From Coenobita brevimanus (lineage: Eukaryota; Arthropoda; Malacostraca; Decapoda; Coenobitidae), in NCBI GenBank assembly GCA_032717465.1, contig CM064715.1, forward strand, positions 42,461,582 to 42,525,581: 64,000 bases of DNA. Reading direction: 5' to 3'. Below are positions 45,711 to 57,628 of the stretch, piece after piece (position 1 is the first letter of the stretch; every line of letters begins with the position of its first letter). The notes beneath the pieces are model-generated. The model was not told where the DNA came from. It worked only from the letters and a program-made list of their open reading frames with translations, and searched no databases. Both the position numbers and the translations under genes were made by a program.

Positions 45711-45789
45711 TCCCGTGGCTGTAATTACCCAGCAGCTGCGACCACGCCGGAGTCACCATTAAAATATTACGAGACACGGCAGCACGCCA

Positions 45790-46440
45790 CCTATAGTGCT
45801 CTCCCCACCCCCACGGGACCCACCACACCCTCACAGGACGCTCCTCACCCCCACCCAACCCTCCCCACCCTCACAGGATCTACCCACACACTTCCCTCTC
45901 TGCCTCCATCCCACCCCTGCCATTACGACATGCCCCACCCGACTTGCTTTACTCCACCCAGCCATGCCACAACCCACCCTACCTCACCCCATTCTGCTAT
46001 GCTATGACGTACCTTACTGTGCTGTACCGCACGGTACTATGCAGTTCCCCAGTGTTCTATGCTATTATCCATCTTACTTTGCTGTGCTCCACCTTACTGT
46101 GCTCTATTCCGTCCTACAGTGGTGTACTCTTTTCTACAATATTATGCTTAGTCCTCAGCGCTCCGCCCTTCAATGCAATGCATCGTCCTACAGTGCTGTG
46201 CTCCGTCTTACATTGCTATGCCCCGCCCTGCAGTGCTATGTTCCGTCGTACAGTGCTATACAGTGCCTCCCCCTGCCTAGTATCACAGTACCCTACCCGG
46301 CTCCATAATACCGTATTCTGCCATGCTTCTCCCCTCCCTACTCTTGCAGTGCCATACCTTCTCATACCTCCCCATCCCACCCCACCTCACCCCAGCCAGT
46401 CACACACAAAATCTCACCTCGCCGTGCATCCATCACATTC
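45790..46440. repeat. pyrimidine-rich ~20-30-bp degenerate tandem repeat
   Basis: From 45800 to 45960 CCACCCTCACAGGA words recur. From 45990 to 46270 a unit like TGCTATGCTCCGTCCTACAG recurs about every 20-30 bp. This is an eroded minisatellite, opposite in strand bias to the purine tract to its left. Confidence 0.75.
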
Positions 46441-46599
46441 CCACAGTGAGACATAGTTTCATCACACAACGTTCCGTGTCATGCCGTCCTTTCCCACATG
46501 CCTTCCACAACATTGGCTGCCTGTCACTCCACCGCCCAATGCATCATATAGTTATTTCTACGTCTCCCAGGTTCTGCACAGTGTTTCACCTCATCTGAC

Positions 46600-47300
46600 C
46601 GTTAAATCATCTTGGTCTTGCCTTGTTTTTTCTCCAGACCTTATCTAACAGGATGTGCATTCTGTAGGTCTTGGTTACAAACTCGACGAAAATCTTGAAC
46701 TTAAACAAACTGGGCGATCGTTGACCTTTACCATGAACGATAACATGGAAAATGGCGGCTTTCTTTACAGCGTTGGGCATCTGCTTGCAAAGTTAGCAAC
46801 TGTGATTGATAATTGGTGATTTTGCATGGGACACGTCACGAGAGAAGGGCATGATGATTGTGGTGGGGACGCTGCTTGAGGGAGGCAGGAATGCCGCAGA
46901 TGTTAAAAAAGAAATGAGAGAATTGTAGGCGGAAAGTGTTTTGCAATAATTTTTATTGTTTCAAATGTATACCGTTCTGGAAAAATGTTTTTACAAGCTA
47001 AATTAGGTGTGTAATCTCGCCTGACAGTTTAATTTGCTATGTTCATACTGCGACTGCCCCTTACGTTTTGAAGACCACAAAATCTTAGACTTCCACCTAT
47101 ATGGTGGCGTGTGGGGTGGGGGGGAGACGCCGACAGATTCAAAGTTGACGAAAAACTTCCCACTTCACAACCATAGGTCGTCTCTTAATATGAACAAAAT
47201 CGTCTGGTGGCAGTATGGTTACAATAAGAAAAATGTCATGGTAACGGAAGGGTTGAGTTTCTTTTCTTATTATGTGCTATCACTTCATGCAGCCCTCTCC
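46600..47300. other. gene-free complex DNA
   Basis: Balanced, non-repetitive sequence without a motif-bearing frame or convincing splice structure. A 237-codon frame from 47034 depends on the repeat and pyrimidine tract that follow, and is rejected. Confidence 0.45.
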
Positions 47301-47314
47301 AGCTACCCCCACAG

Positions 47315-47368
47315 CCATCATCATCATCATCATCATCATCGTCGTCGTCGTCGTCGTCGTCGTCGTCA
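47315..47368. repeat. (ATC)9-(GTC)9 trinucleotide junction
   Basis: (ATC)n at 47315-47340 converts abruptly to (GTC)n at 47341-47368, an array whose halves differ by one base per unit. Confidence 0.9.
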
Positions 47369-47379
47369 GCCACCATCCC

Positions 47380-48010
47380 TTAACCTACTTTCCCCAACCC
47401 TTATCCTTCCTGTCTTCAGTCCCCATACTACTCCAATCATCTCTATGCTCACCTCTCATCGCCACATTCACCTGCAAATTTGTCCCTCGAGTCTCATTTT
47501 CCCTTCCTTAGCCTACATGCTCTTTTTCTTAGTCCTCATTCCACTCTCCTATCTCTCATTTTCCTGTAACTCTTCCCAATCCTCATATTCCCCCCTTCCT
47601 AAGTCTCATTCCCCATCCCTGGCCTTCAATCTTCCCTTTTTCGTCCTCATCCCCATCTCCCAGCCCCCCCTACCCTCCCAGCCTTCCTCAACTCCCTCCT
47701 CTTACCTTCTTACCCTCTCAGCTCTCCCCTTCCCTGGCCCTCTTTAGCCTTTAACCACCTTTGCAGCCATCCACAAGTTTCCTCTCATCCTTCCCACCCA
47801 ATCCCTCACCCTCTCTTTAGCCTTCGTCCTTCTCCCCAACCCTTACCCAATCCTCCCCAATATTCGTCAGTTTTTCCAACTCCTCCCTTTCCTCCCGCTT
47901 TCCCAACTCTATATAACGCTTCTCCTATCTCTCTCTCCCTTCTTCATTCCCCTCTGTCCCTTCCCCATACCTTCTTCCCTCCTCAACTTCCTCTTTCCCT
48001 CACCCACATT
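47380..48010. repeat. pyrimidine tract
   Basis: C/T-rich strand with CCCAACCCTTATCC/CTTCCTTAGCC words of about 40-60 bp spacing. No gene. Confidence 0.7.
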
Positions 48011-48366
48011 TTGAGCACACAGGTCTGAGTATAGTAATCTCTCCATAACACTGAGGTCTTCAAGGCTACACCAGCGATTAGACTACTACAGCACCTAAAA
48101 GAACTGCTGTACTCTACCTTGTAAAATGCTAAATTATTCTCAGGCATGCGAGGCACGGATGGTGGACTGCGCTGTGTTATGCTTTTATTTATTATGCTTA
48201 CATTATGAAAAGTGTTGTGTTATGTAATTACGCGTTTGTGCTCAGCTGGTTTATTGCAAGCAGAAATGGTGGAAATATTATTCTGTTATGCTGTACGTAG
48301 TGTATTGTAAATCGCCCATGTTGTATGTGATGAGTATAACCTCTATATATATATGTTATTTCGGTA

Positions 48367-48367
48367 A

Positions 48368-48407
<40 letters not shown>

Positions 48408-48413
48408 TTCAGG

Positions 48414-48468
<55 letters not shown>
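48367..48468. repeat. (GT)n-(GA)n and (AC)n microsatellites
   Basis: (GT)10-(GA)10 at 48367-48407, seven bases, then (AC)27 to 48468. Confidence 0.95.
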
Positions 48469-48469
<1 letters not shown>

Positions 48470-48824
48470 TTCGCAGATGTCAGTCATTATAACAGCTAGA
48501 CATCCATTACTTATTACCTGTTTTATCTTTACTACTATTTATTTCAGCTTATTAGAGACTTTCCGATTTTTTTTTTTAATGTGTCCGACTCTGGGCATAG
48601 GCTTCACAGCCTGCTATCAAGGCCCAGCAGTCCTCCTACATACCATACACCTCTACATGTCACCACTTCGGCGTTAACACCCACCGTCCATATTGAATAC
48701 ATGCTAGGGCTGTCTCATACAGGACTGGTGTATTGGTACTAGCGGGGTATTTTTACGACATGTCAGCGGGTCTTCTGGTAGATCAGTAAAGCCTGATTTA
48801 ATTAAATTCAAATCCTTAAACTGT

Positions 48825-48880
48825 TCCTTACGCCAGCGGAGATTTGAACCTGGGTCCGTTAGAACGGCAGGCCACCTCTC
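48825..48880 (-). mobile_element. tRNA-like fragment with box B, minus strand
   Basis: The reverse complement reads GGCCTGCCGTTCTAACGG, then ACCCAGGTTCAAATCTCC. GGTTCAAATCT is a perfect Pol III box B, and the preceding stem-loop resembles an anticodon arm. The D-arm/box A half is not visible, so this is part of a tRNA-derived SINE or a tRNA pseudogene, not a working tRNA. Confidence 0.5.
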
Positions 48881-48884
48881 TTGG

Positions 48885-49038
48885 AGGGGTTAGATAAAGC
48901 TTGCATTAATTTTTTCGGTACGAGATATCTTTGTAAGTTGAATAAAATCGTCTTAAAGCTGGCAAGAAGACGCTTTTTATTGAAGGGTTTAATCCAAGAA
49001 ACATTTTTATATCCAGAGTCACGAAGTACGTCTCCTGT

Positions 49039-49084
<46 letters not shown>

Positions 49085-49250
49085 TTTTATTTCAGTTAGA
49101 GGAGACTTTTCGAACCAAAGTGGGTTTATAATTATTTTCTTAATTAACTCTTTCTCTACACAAGACTCCCCCGCCCAAAGCTGAATAAAATCGTTTGGAG
49201 GTGGCAATAATCTAATAAATACAGCATTGAGCTGAAGGGGTTAAGTGGGC
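48885..49250. mobile_element. family C repeats around (TC)18
   Basis: 48885-48990 has TTGAATAAAATCGTCTT, then TTGAAGGGTTTAA. After (TC)n at 49041-49076 comes CAATTTTATTTCAGTTAG, then GCTGAATAAAATCGTTTGG and GAGCTGAAGGGGTTAA. Both halves carry the family C landmarks, so two copies or one interrupted copy are present. Confidence 0.45.
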
Positions 49251-49435
49251 ATCATTACAGTAAGTGAGCCATTAAGGGGAGAGATTAAAGGATGGACCAG
49301 CTGGATTAGGGACGGCCCACTTAAGAGGATAGAAATGGACGCACGATCTTGGCTTTCGGGATGGCGTCTGTTGTTGTCTGTGATGGATGTGAACGAGGCA
49401 GGTCAGCCGTAATGGGTGCTGGGCCTCTTTTTGTG

Positions 49436-49437
<2 letters not shown>

Positions 49438-49486
<49 letters not shown>

Positions 49487-49494
49487 TGTGTGTG
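49438..49494. repeat. (GT)28 microsatellite
   Basis: GT run with one TA interruption at about 49479. Confidence 0.95.
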
Positions 49495-49619
49495 ATGCAA
49501 AACGTTGGGTTAATGAAAGCAGTGCGATCTGAGCTTGGTCTTGTTCGTGTACTGCATTTTGAAATAGCACTCAAATCGTTCATCCTGCGCACCCATTTAC
49601 AGAGGCTATATTCTCATGG

Positions 49620-49727
49620 CCCCTCTCCACCCCCACCTTCATTCCAGCTTTTCATACCCCTCCCCACCCCCACCTTCATTCCAGCTTCTCATATCCCCCT
49701 CCCCACCCCCACCTTCATTCCAGCTCA
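49620..49727 (+). repeat. ~40-bp unit, about three tandem copies
   Basis: CCCACCTTCATTCCAGCT recurs three times (about 49632, 49669 and 49710) with CCCCTCCCCA between. Confidence 0.85.
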
Positions 49728-49889
49728 TCCCACCCACTGCTTTGTCTCCCACACCGATTTCTTTAACACTCCTTTTTGACGCCTTCACTAACTAAACCTT
49801 TCCACTGCATTTACTTCACTGATTTTACATCACCCATTTTTCACGGCTCCCAGTCCCACCCCCCACGCCTTGCTTCTTTTTCTCTCTTT

Positions 49890-50660
49890 TATCCTCGCTG
49901 GTTTTCTCCATTATTTTCTCGTTCATTTTCTCCTTATTTTCTTGCTTGTTTTCTGTCCACATTTCTTGGTCTTATTCTCTTTATTTTCTTGCTTGATTTC
50001 CTTCCTTAGTTTATTTTCTCTCCGTAGTGTCTTGTTTGTTTTCTCTCATTTTCTCTGTCCTGATATTTTTTGCACGTTTTCTCCTTATTTTCGTCCTTCA
50101 TTTTCTCCGTAGTTTTTTTGTTTTTTTTTCGGAATTGCATTTTTCTCCATATTTTCTTGCTTTTTTCGCCTTATTTTCTTGCTCTTTTTATCCTTATTTT
50201 CCTGCCCGTTTATCCTTAATTTGTTACTCTTTTATCCTTATTTTCTTGCCCTTTTTCTCTAATTTCTTGTCTTTTTTCTCCCCATTTTCTTGCTCTTTTT
50301 CTTCTTTTTTCTTGCTTATTTTTCTTCACATTTTCCGCTTGTTTTCTCCTTATTTTCTTGCCTCTCTTTTCCTTATTGTCCTGCTTATTTTTCTCCTTAT
50401 TTTCTTGTCTTTTTTCTCTTTGTTTTCTTGTTCTCTTTATCCTTGTTTTCTTGTCCATTTTCTCCTTATTTTCTTGCTTATTTTTCTTATTATCTTGCCT
50501 TTTTCTCCTTATTTTCTCGTCTCTTTTTTCATGATTTTATCCTTATTTTCTTGCTTGTTTTCTTGTTTCTTTACTGTGTTTTGTCCTTATTTTCATGCTC
50601 TTTCTCCTTCATTTCATGCCTTTTCTCCATATTTTCTCGATTTTTTTTGTTTTTCTTGCT
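49890..50660 (+). repeat. 21-30-bp T-rich minisatellite, ~770 bp
   Basis: A unit like CTCCTTATTTTCTTGCTTG recurs about 30 times, with lengths of roughly 18-36 bp and frequent substitutions. The Phe/Leu/Ser frames on + and the Lys/Arg/Glu frame on - are repeat translations. Confidence 0.85.
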
Positions 50661-50822
50661 TGCCTGCCTCCTAGCGTGCGTGTCAGGTTCCGGGCGATTT
50701 TCTTGGCAGACCCGTTTACGATTTTTTGTTTCGTTAATTTAGAGGACTTGAAAAAAAGGCTGTTTGGCCATTGATCAGAGGCATTTAGAAGCAGTCATGT
50801 CGAATTAGCGCCTGATTTGCTT

Positions 50823-50825
<3 letters not shown>

Positions 50826-50875
<50 letters not shown>

Positions 50876-51053
50876 TTATAATTATATTCCCCTTGTTTCT
50901 AGGTGTAAAGAATATTATATTTAACTATATATATATATCAGTTATCGTTCTGGCCCAAATGAATGAATGTAATGTTACTATTATTATTATTGTTACTATT
51001 ATTATTATTTTATTATTATTATTATTATTATTTTATTATTATTATTATTATTA

Positions 51054-51101
<48 letters not shown>

Positions 51102-51102
51102 A
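50826..51102. repeat. (TC)23 and (ATT)n microsatellites
   Basis: (TC)n 50826-50872. From 50977 to 51102 ATT units are interrupted by TTT and GTT variants, with the cleanest run at 51055-51100. Confidence 0.92.
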
Positions 51103-51289
51103 GTTCGTCCTATGTAAAGATTAAATTGTTTGTTGCCGTCGTTATTGTTATTGTAGTTGCTGTTGTTACTGTTGTTGTTTCTATTATTGTTGTAGTTGGT
51201 GGTGGTGCGTGTGATGGATGAGCATGTGTATTGTTTCATGCGGTGGTTGGAGATAATTAAGGGACTGAGGACTGATTATTTAAAAGCTC

Positions 51290-51620
51290 AGTGCTGGGGG
51301 TAGGGGAGAAGGGGTGTGGGTGAGGGAGTAACGGGAAGGGTGAGGGTGAGAGTATAAGGGAGCTGAATGGGGGTGTGGGTGAGGGAAGTGAGGATGAGAA
51401 GGATGAGGGTGAAGATGTGTATAAAGATGTTGAGGGTGAGGATGAGGATAGTAAGGATGTGGAGGTGAAGAGTGAAGAGCGCTGCTGTGGACGTGATGTA
51501 GCCTAATACAGATAGGGATGAAGGTGAGGATGGGGTTGTATGAGGGGGAGATTGAGGGAGAAGAGAGAGGGTGAGAATATGGCAGAGAACGGTGAAGGTG
51601 ACGATGGATGAAGAAACTTT

Positions 51621-51668
<48 letters not shown>
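51290..51668. repeat. GGTGAGG/GATGAGG field and (GT)24
   Basis: Purine/T-rich GGGTGAGGG and GAGGATGAGGAT words at 51300-51480 and 51515-51610, then (GT)n at 51621-51668. Confidence 0.8.
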
Positions 51669-51669
<1 letters not shown>

Positions 51670-52059
51670 TGAAGGGGATTAATAGTTCATAAGAATGTAT
51701 GGAAGTGTACGAGTATATATTGTGGTTCAGCAATGTCTTTGAGTGTTGATTCCATTCGTATACTGTGTGCATGTTCGTGTTCCAATGTATATGCTTCTGT
51801 ACTTGTGCAAATATGTTTATATATCCACTTCATTTTCATTATGTTTTTGGTTGATTTAAAATTTATTATGAACTGCGACAAAATTTTCGTTCACAGAAAT
51901 ATGCAGACAATATATTTTTGAACAAGTGGTGCCAGGTGCAACAAACCTCGCCCGACAGCAGTTATTTTATAGCCGCTAAATACTGATTCGGTAGTGCCAT
52001 TGAGTGCCAGTACATAATCAAAGTCTAAGATAATGGCACAATTGAAGTGGAACTTGTTA

Positions 52060-52625
52060 TCTGTCGGTTCACTCAAGGTCAAAGGTCATAGTGCCAAATG
52101 AAAGCCCATATGAGACTTCCTTTGTCTTGATAGTAAATATTTCTACCTTCACCCAGTTTTGAGTTATAGCCCCCTGAATACCCGTGACCTTGAGTTTGGT
52201 CTTTCAAGATTACTTAAGGTCAAAGGTCATGGCACCAATTTAAAAAAAAAACCATGTGGGCCTTCCTATATACTGATAATAGTAAATATTGTCTTCAGTT
52301 AGTTTCGAGCTATAGCCCCCTGAATATCTGTGACCTTGAATTTGACCTTTCATGGTCACTAAAGGTCAGAGGTCGTGGTACCATTTGTAAGCCCATATGG
52401 GACTTCCTTTATATTGATAATCGTAAATATCTATCTGCAGCCAGTTTCGAGTTATAGCCCCCTGAATATCCGTGACCTTGAGTTTGAGCGTTCAGGGTCA
52501 CTCAAGGTCAAAGGTCTTGGTGCCAATTCCTGTATGTTGATAATAGTAAATATCTCTATCTTCAGCCGATTTCAAGTTATAGCCCTCTGAAATCCGCGAC
52601 TTTAATTTTGACCTTTCAAGGTCAC
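52060..52625 (+). repeat. ~145-bp tandem repeat with DR1 motifs
   Basis: The landmark GAGTTATAGCCCCCTGAA (or a variant) occurs at 52161, 52307, 52449 and 52574, spacings 146, 142 and 125 bp, with a partial unit before. Each clear unit also has CCGTGACCTTGA, a TTTGACCTTTCA and then AAGGTCAAAGGTCATGG, and ATTGATAATAGTAAATAT. The AGGTCA-A-AGGTCA at 52076-52088 and 52217-52229 is perfect. Those at 52363-52375 and 52505-52517 each have one end mismatch or so. The last unit has lost it. Confidence 0.88.
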
Positions 52626-52795
52626 TCAGTTACCTCCAAATTCAGTCACTTCCTTTTGGAACAGTGCCCTGATATCCTGAAAGTTTCATGTAATTTCATT
52701 CAACCGTTTTTCTGTAATGTTGCTTACAAACAGAGTAACAAAGAAACACGACCAAAACAGTACCTCGCCGGACTCCGTCCTGGGTGCGATAATTA
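52626..52795 (+). mobile_element. possible element end following the 145-bp array
   Basis: Non-repeated 170 bp after the last unit, including AACCGTTTTTCTGTAATG and CAAACAGAGTAACAAAG, and ending near a GATAATTAAGG. It reads like the terminal part of a dispersed transposon that carries the tandem units internally (inferred). No coding frame. Confidence 0.35.
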
Positions 52796-53109
52796 AGGTA
52801 AAAAGTAAAAAAATATAGAGTTAGACTAAGAACAAGGTGGGAAGGTGGCGTGTTGTGGGAGGAAGGGATCGTTGCCGTGAAGGAACAGACATTCGTTTAG
52901 GGTCATTAGTCAGACAACAGACAGGCAAATGGCGTAAAATCATTGTCAGAAGAGTGTAAGGCGTGAGGTTTTAGTGGCAGAACAAAAAATCACGAACTAA
53001 ACGTCAGTCCAATTTTGTGTTACGTGAATGCAGTATAAAATGTATGAGATGCTAAACCCTTTACCCGGCACGGTCCATGAAGTTAATTAAATGCGGAATA
53101 TTTCCTTGT

Positions 53110-53165
53110 CTTATTTTTTTTGCTGAGTTGGTGAGGATTAATGGTTCGTGAGAGATGAATGAGGT

Positions 53166-53197
<32 letters not shown>

Positions 53198-53557
53198 TGG
53201 AAAGAAAAGCCATGAAGGAGAGAGAAGTTTGTGCAGATGGAGATGAAGCAGAGGAGGCAGGCGGGAGAATAGTGAAGATGAGGGGATAGAAGGGAGAGAG
53301 GAAGAACAAGGAAGGGAAAATGATGGAAAAATGAGAGGGTAGCAATGAGGGAGGATGGGAACAATAGATTAACGAGGTGAGGGAGGCTTTGATTGAGCGA
53401 GGGAGGTGCTGGTGGGGACGGGTTGCTGGGAGAGGGAGGGAGAGATTGGAGGGAGGAAAGAATGGGGAGGGAGAGAAAGGGGGATGGAGGGAGAGGGAAA
53501 GAGCGGGTTGAGAACGAGGGAGAAGTTGGGGAAGGGGGGAGGGAGAGATGGAGGGGA

Positions 53558-53589
<32 letters not shown>

Positions 53590-54050
53590 TAGTGTAGGAA
53601 TGGTAGTTGAAAGTTGGTTGTAGTGTACTTGATTGGGGAAGGGAAGAAGAGAAAGATGATAGGAGAGGGAAAGTAAATTCAGAGGATTTAGAAGGAAAGG
53701 AGTTGAGAGGGAAGGCTTAAGATGGGGAGAGGAAAGGATTGGAGGAAGGGGGAAGTGGTGAAAAAGAAGAAGTGAAATGGGGCCTAAAAAGAAAAGAAAA
53801 GAAAAATTGAATGGGGTAGTGAAAATTGTAAAGGAAAAAAATGAGAGAGGACGAATTAGAGAGTGTAGGAAAAAGGAATGGGAGTAAAGGGGGAAATTGG
53901 AATACTGAAGAGGAACAGACGGGAAGAGAGACGTGGATGAGAACAAGATGTAGAAAAGAGAGTGACGACACGAGGAAAAATAAAAGGGAGCATGGCAAGG
54001 TAGTGATATTGAAATTAGAAGAAAATTCAGAGAGAGAGAGAGAGTAATTA
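53110..54050. repeat. purine tract with (GA)n
   Basis: G/A-rich + strand, GGGAGGGAGAG words, with (GA)n at about 53165-53197, 53560-53589 and 54028-54044. A 330-codon minus-strand Ser/Pro/Leu/Phe frame is a bias product. Confidence 0.8.
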
Positions 54051-54099
54051 TTTTCAGCATCAACTTTGTCATCATCGCCGACGCTCTGCCCTACAAAGG

Positions 54100-54959
<860 letters not shown>

Positions 54960-55139
54960 CTCCTTCCCCTGTACCTCACTTCCCCTATAAATCCCGCGCT
55001 GAGAAAGCCCCGTAACCACCACCACCACCCCTTCCCCACCCTGGCCATTTCACAAGTACCTACGAGTAATACACCTTCACGCTTCTCAAAGACTTCACTC
55101 CTCACTGAAAGAATGGCGCAGAATACGAAGGCAAGTTTA

Positions 55140-55640
55140 GGTTAGGGGATTTATGCCTTGTTTGACGATGAAGTGAAAGAACATTAACCTTTGTATCGTC
55201 AGAACAACTCTAGTAATGTAGCGGTGTTCTGAGCAACGCAGGACGAGTGTAAGCAGCTGAGAATAAACCATAGAAGCCTGCTAGGGTTAATTTTGTTGCC
55301 ATTAACCTTTTCATGGTCAAGACAGCTCTAGTATTTTATTCCAGCAAACGCCAAACGATTTTATACAGCTGAGAGTGGATTGTACGAGTCACAGCATAAA
55401 AAAAGAGGATATGACCCCTTCAGTTTCATGACGTTTATATTATTGTTATTATTATTGGTTGTTATTATTATTTCCTGACGAGTTTATGAGTTTTGAGAGG
55501 ACTTTTTTTTGAGCTGCAGTGGTTTGATATAGCCGTCATTAACCCTTCCACTGCCAGGCATCGCGAAAGCCGAATTATATCATGTGGTGGTAGATGAAAT
55601 ATAACGAAAAATACGTCATCGAAGTGAAGGCATTAAAACG
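55140..55640. mobile_element. family C repeats
   Basis: 55300-55390 has TTAACCTTTTCATGGTC and AACGATTTTATACAGCTGAG. 55415-55640 has GACCCCTTCAGTTTCATGACG, GAGAGGACTTTTTTT, CATTAACCCTTCCACTGCC and TACGTCATCGAAGTGAAGG in mirror-like order. At least one fairly complete copy and one fragment. (ATT)n sits inside. Confidence 0.5.
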
Positions 55641-55674
55641 AAATCTTGGGAGAATGTAGAGAGGAAGACTAATT

Positions 55675-55899
55675 GCGAAATCGAAAGCTGAAGTGAAGTA
55701 ACCAGTAGCGAGATTGAAAGCAACAGTGAAGTAACCAGTAGCGAGATGGAAAGCTGAAGTGAAGTAACCAATAGCTGGATGGAAAGCTAAAGTGATGTAA
55801 CCAATAGCGAGATGGAAAGCTAAAGTGAAGTAACCAATAGCGAGATGGAAAGCTAAAGCGAAGTAACCAATAGCGAGATGGAAAGCTAAAGTGAAGTAA
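55675..55899. repeat. 33-bp minisatellite, 6.8 copies
   Basis: The unit GATGGAAAGCTAAAGTGAAG plus TAACCAATAGCGA repeats nearly seven times with a few substitutions. Because 33 is a multiple of three, the minus strand encodes an 11-residue repeat (FSFPSRYWLLH) over 84 codons. No start context, splice site or flanking coding sequence supports translation. Confidence 0.92.
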
Positions 55900-56133
55900 A
55901 TAATGTTGGCTTGGAATGAGCAAGAGACTGTTGATGGAATTTTGGAGGTTGTACGAGTATTATTAACGGCGTTCGAGAGTTTGTAAGATTTATAGTACTT
56001 CTTCCTTCAAGATTTAGCCGCACATTTTACTTCAGCAACACCTTGTTTTACGTTGATGGAAATAATTTCGATAGAGATAGATAACAAGCAAGGGAATGTT
56101 ATGGCGAAATACGCAAAATAATCTAAGGAAGAG

Positions 56134-56925
56134 GCGCACTCCCCTTCCCTTCCCTTCCCTTCCCTTCCTTCCTTCCTTCCTTCCCTTCCCTTCCCTTCCC
56201 TTCCCTTCCCTTCCCTTCCCTTCCCTTCTCTTCCAGATTTCCTCTCTTCCTTCACACCTCTGTTCTCAGCTTCATCTTTCTGCTTCCTCCACCAGTATTT
56301 TCTTTTCTCCTTCTCATATTCTTCTTTACCTTTCCTCCCTCCCTTTTCTTCTTCCACTGTTTTGACCCCTTTCCGATTTTCCCTTCTGTTTTTTTCCTCT
56401 TTCCTTTTTTCCCATCTTTTGTCCTCCAACTATAGTTTCCTCCTTTCCTCCCTCCCATTCTCGTTCATTTTCTTTCTCTTTACCTTTCCTCCCTCCGCTT
56501 TCAACAATTTCCTCTTTCCTTTGCCTCTATTCTCATTCTCCTCCCGTCATAATTGCCTCCTTTCTTCTCTCCCTTTCTCACCCTTACAAATTCCTCTTTC
56601 CTTTTCCTCCCTTCCTTCTTGCCACCACATCTTTCCTCCCTCCCTTCAACCATCACTTCCTCTCCTCTCCTCCCTCCCTTTCAACCTGCATCCCTCTCCC
56701 CTCTCCCTCTCTCGTACCTAAATTTCCCTTTTCTTAGTCTCTCCCCTTTTCTCTTCTTAAAATTTCCCCCCTTCTCCCTCTCCCCCATTCTTTTATCTCC
56801 CCAGATGTGAACTAATCGAACTGGGGGGGGAGGGAGTAGGGGGAGGGGAGACTGCATTGTTGGATGTCTTTTGTTAGTCTTCGTTTCTCGACCTTTTTTC
56901 CAGCTTTTCTCGTCAATCCCTATTG

Positions 56926-57012
<87 letters not shown>

Positions 57013-57185
57013 CCATCACCTTCTTATCGGACTTCTGTTTCTTCAGCCTTTTCTCCATCATTCTCTTCTCTTATTTCTACAATGATTTGCTCAATTTTCT
57101 GTCCATCAGTTCTCCTCCTCCTCCTCCTCCTCCTCTCCTTTTTCTTCTCCTCTTCTTTTTCTTCTTCGTCTTCTTCCTTTATATT
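56134..57185. repeat. pyrimidine tract with (CCCTT)n and (TC)39
   Basis: Pentanucleotide CCCTT and tetranucleotide CCTT units at 56137-56228, then CTTTCCTCCCTCCC-type words with roughly 60-70 bp periodicity to 56720. (TC)n follows at 56930-57007 and (TCC)n at 57111-57136. A G8 run at 56823-56830 interrupts. Confidence 0.85.
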
Positions 57186-57381
57186 CTAATCCGCCAAACT
57201 CTCCTCGGTCAAAAATTCACACCAACCCCATCATTGCACCGGATTAAAAAGCGTTTCACAGCCTTTATAGCCGACTCGATCCTCTTCACGCAACACGGAT
57301 CGTAAATTTCCCGCGCTATTCACGTCGCAGTGTTATTAGTTTACCTTGTAGCGTTTGTACTTTTTCATCCCATTTTTTTAT

Positions 57382-57383
<2 letters not shown>

Positions 57384-57474
<91 letters not shown>
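57384..57474. repeat. (GT)45 microsatellite
   Basis: Uninterrupted GT run. Confidence 0.95.
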
Positions 57475-57478
<4 letters not shown>

Positions 57479-57479
57479 G

Positions 57480-57591
57480 TATATTCATGTTTTGTGGAAG
57501 TTGTTTTCTGTATTTTCGATTTTGGTTCAAGTTATGGTGCTTAATGTAATGAAAAAATATTGTGGCACTTTCATATTTTAAGTGCCGTAGT

Positions 57592-57628
<37 letters not shown>

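Noticed and set aside
47034..47747. 237-codon frame with His8-Arg9 block
   Set aside because: The block is the (ATC)n/(GTC)n microsatellite and the rest is pyrimidine-tract translation. No splice or start support.
49870..50742. Overlapping 150-215-codon Phe/Leu/Ser frames resembling membrane proteins
   Set aside because: Hydrophobicity comes from the TTATTTTCTTG minisatellite. The same repeat is open in several frames.
53083..54075. 330-codon minus-strand frame
   Set aside because: Reverse reading of a purine tract, Ser/Leu/Pro/Phe-biased, overlapped by another open frame. No motif.
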